From JASFWK01 sp050049355 (GTDB lineage: Bacteria > Chloroflexota > Anaerolineae > B4-G1 > DUEL01), in the NCBI GenBank assembly GCA_050049355.1, contig JASFWK010000027.1, positions 1 through 22,189 of the forward strand: a DNA stretch of 22,189 nt, in the 5' to 3' direction. Positions 21,338 to 22,189 of the stretch are shown one piece after another. Under the pieces are notes generated by a model that was given only the letters and a program-made list of their open reading frames with translations, searched no databases and was not told the DNA's origin. The position numbers and the translations under genes are program-made. The stretch's first letter is position 1. Every line of letters begins with the position of its first letter.

Positions 21338-22054
21338 CTATGCGGCTTTGAAGCCGAGTCCTCGCTCGCGCAAGCTGATCCAGCGCTGCTGACCGATCAC
21401 TAGATGATCAAGTACCTCAACGCCAAGTAGGCGCCCCGCTGAGACCACATCAGCAGTCACTGCCACATCCTCTGGCGAAGGCGTGGGGTCGCCTGAGGGG
21501 TGGTTGTGCGCCACGATGATGGCCGCACAGTTGCGCCGCACCGCCTCTCGGAAGACCTCGCCCACCCGCACCTGGGATTGGTTGAGGCTCCCCTTGTAGA
21601 TCGGCTCGCTGCCCAGCAGGCGATTGCGGGTGTCGAGAAAGAGGACCCAGAAGTGCTCTTGCTCTTGGTAGCCGATCTCCGGCAGCAGAAGCGCGGCGGC
21701 ATCACCGGGCGAGCATATTTGAGGCCTATCTTCCGGCGCAGCCACCATCAGCCGTCGACCCAGCTCCAGGGCGGCCTTGATCTGCGCCGCCTTCGCCATG
21801 CCGATACCTCTCTCCGTCACCAGTTGAGAAAGGCTGGCTCGTGCCAAGCCAGCGATGCCACTAAACTGGGCCAGCAGCCGGCGCGAGAGGGCCAGGGCGC
21901 TCTCGCCGCCAACGCCAGTGCGGAGCACAATCGCCAGCAGCTCGGGCGTCGAGAGCGACCCCGCCCCAAGCCTCGCCAGCCGTTCACGGGGCCGGTCTTG
22001 GACCGGGAGCTCCTTTATCGTTGGATGATAGATGGGTTCGTTGTCAGCTGCCAT
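21338..22054 (-). CDS. radC: RadC family JAB/MPN-domain protein
   Basis: A 238-residue RadC homologue. Helix-hairpin-helix-type DNA-binding repeats lie at about 25-105, including ERGIGMAKAAQIKAALELGR. The C-terminal JAB1/MPN metalloprotease-like domain carries HNHPSGDPTPSPED (183-196), with His183, His185 and Asp196 as metal ligands, and a conserved Glu near 166-170 (RVGEVFREA). The protein is full length. Despite the name, a direct role in DNA repair is doubtful for the family, and the true activity is unknown. The ATG at 22054 has no clear ribosome site, and the strong promoter lies only 9 nt upstream, so the mRNA should be leaderless. The gene for the beta-sandwich protein follows about 140 bp downstream. 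Confidence 0.95.
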   Translation of the reverse strand: MAADNEPIYHPTIKELPVQDRPRERLARLGAGSLSTPELLAIVLRTGVGGESALALSRRLLAQFSGIAGLARASLSQLVTERGIGMAKAAQIKAALELGRRLMVAAPEDRPQICSPGDAAALLLPEIGYQEQEHFWVLFLDTRNRLLGSEPIYKGSLNQSQVRVGEVFREAVRRNCAAIIVAHNHPSGDPTPSPEDVAVTADVVSAGRLLGVEVLDHLVIGQQRWISLRERGLGFKAA

Positions 22055-22063
22055 GTCAACCCC

Positions 22064-22091
22064 ACTATACCCCGCGGACCTCCAATGTCAA
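22064..22091 (-). promoter_or_regulatory. radC promoter, apparently leaderless
   Basis: On the minus strand, a perfect TTGACA (complement of 22086-22091), a 16-nt spacer and TATAGT (complement of 22064-22069) are followed after only 9 nt by the radC ATG. Transcription should begin about 3 nt before the start codon. The arrangement is the same as at tlyA. The remaining 98 bases to the window end hold no gene I can support. Confidence 0.78.
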
Positions 22092-22189
22092 ATCAACTGC
22101 CGGTCGAGGCGCTTCGGAGCAGCTCAGTCGAGCGTCCAGATTCACTTGATCCGCACACAAAGCACAGAGTCTCTGGTGGGAACAAGGAC

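Noticed and set aside
1..22189. CRISPR array, tRNA, rRNA, prophage, defence island or transposase
   Set aside because: No regularly spaced direct repeats, cloverleaf-like sequence, rRNA signature or phage, transposase or nuclease-defence gene set was seen on either strand; the lone exonuclease is not accompanied by defence partners.

Overview
This 22.2 kb window is a GC-rich (about 60 percent by eye), densely coded bacterial chromosome segment. It looks ordinary in layout, and I saw no phage, transposase, CRISPR array, rRNA or tRNA gene. The best guess for the source is an uncultured member of the Chloroflexota (Anaerolineae-like). The reasons are a mevalonate kinase next to an isopentenyl phosphate kinase, a short ACT-less SerA beside a class V aminotransferase and a DUF1015 gene, a site-2 protease with a long insert, and secreted-type beta-rich proteins of a kind I associate with that phylum. 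This is inference from gene content, not from a marker gene.

Layout. (1) Positions 1-453 are non-coding and hold two sets of inverted repeats. (2) Positions 454-4190, minus strand, form a serine biosynthesis operon: sigma70-type promoter, tandem glycine riboswitch, intrinsic terminator, class V aminotransferase, serA, DUF1015 gene. (3) Positions 4321-10269, minus strand, form a tightly packed five-gene operon: tlyA (rRNA 2'-O-methyltransferase), a soluble GAF-histidine kinase, lepA (EF-4), a double zinc-ribbon protein and an MFS transporter. Its promoter sits so close to the GTG of tlyA that the mRNA should be leaderless. (4) Divergently, positions 10274-12972, plus strand, carry an isoprenoid operon: UbiA-family polyprenyl-phosphate transferase, mevalonate kinase, isopentenyl phosphate kinase. 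(5) Positions 13198-19841, plus strand, form a seven-gene operon behind a near-consensus promoter: rseP-type site-2 protease, HEAT-repeat protein, membrane-anchored M1-like (peptidase MA type) zinc protease, DEDD exonuclease-fold protein, PflX-like radical SAM protein, acylphosphatase, membrane-anchored FecR-like protein. Most junctions overlap or nearly touch. (6) Positions 19904-22091, minus strand, hold radC with a second apparently leaderless promoter, then a large beta-sandwich protein.

How the parts work together. Serine synthesis appears to be under glycine control through RNA. The isoprenoid operon points to the alternative mevalonate route through isopentenyl phosphate, with the products used by a polyprenyl-phosphate enzyme. 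The tlyA-lepA operon links ribosome modification and translation with an orphan sensor kinase. The rseP operon combines two membrane-associated metalloproteases with a single-pass FecR-like protein, which suggests envelope proteostasis or regulated proteolysis.

The most notable items are the glycine riboswitch on a serine operon, the DUF1015 gene as a candidate for the missing last step of serine synthesis, and the two -10-to-start spacings of exactly 9 nt that imply leaderless mRNAs. I did not find a clear-cut new defence or mobile system.
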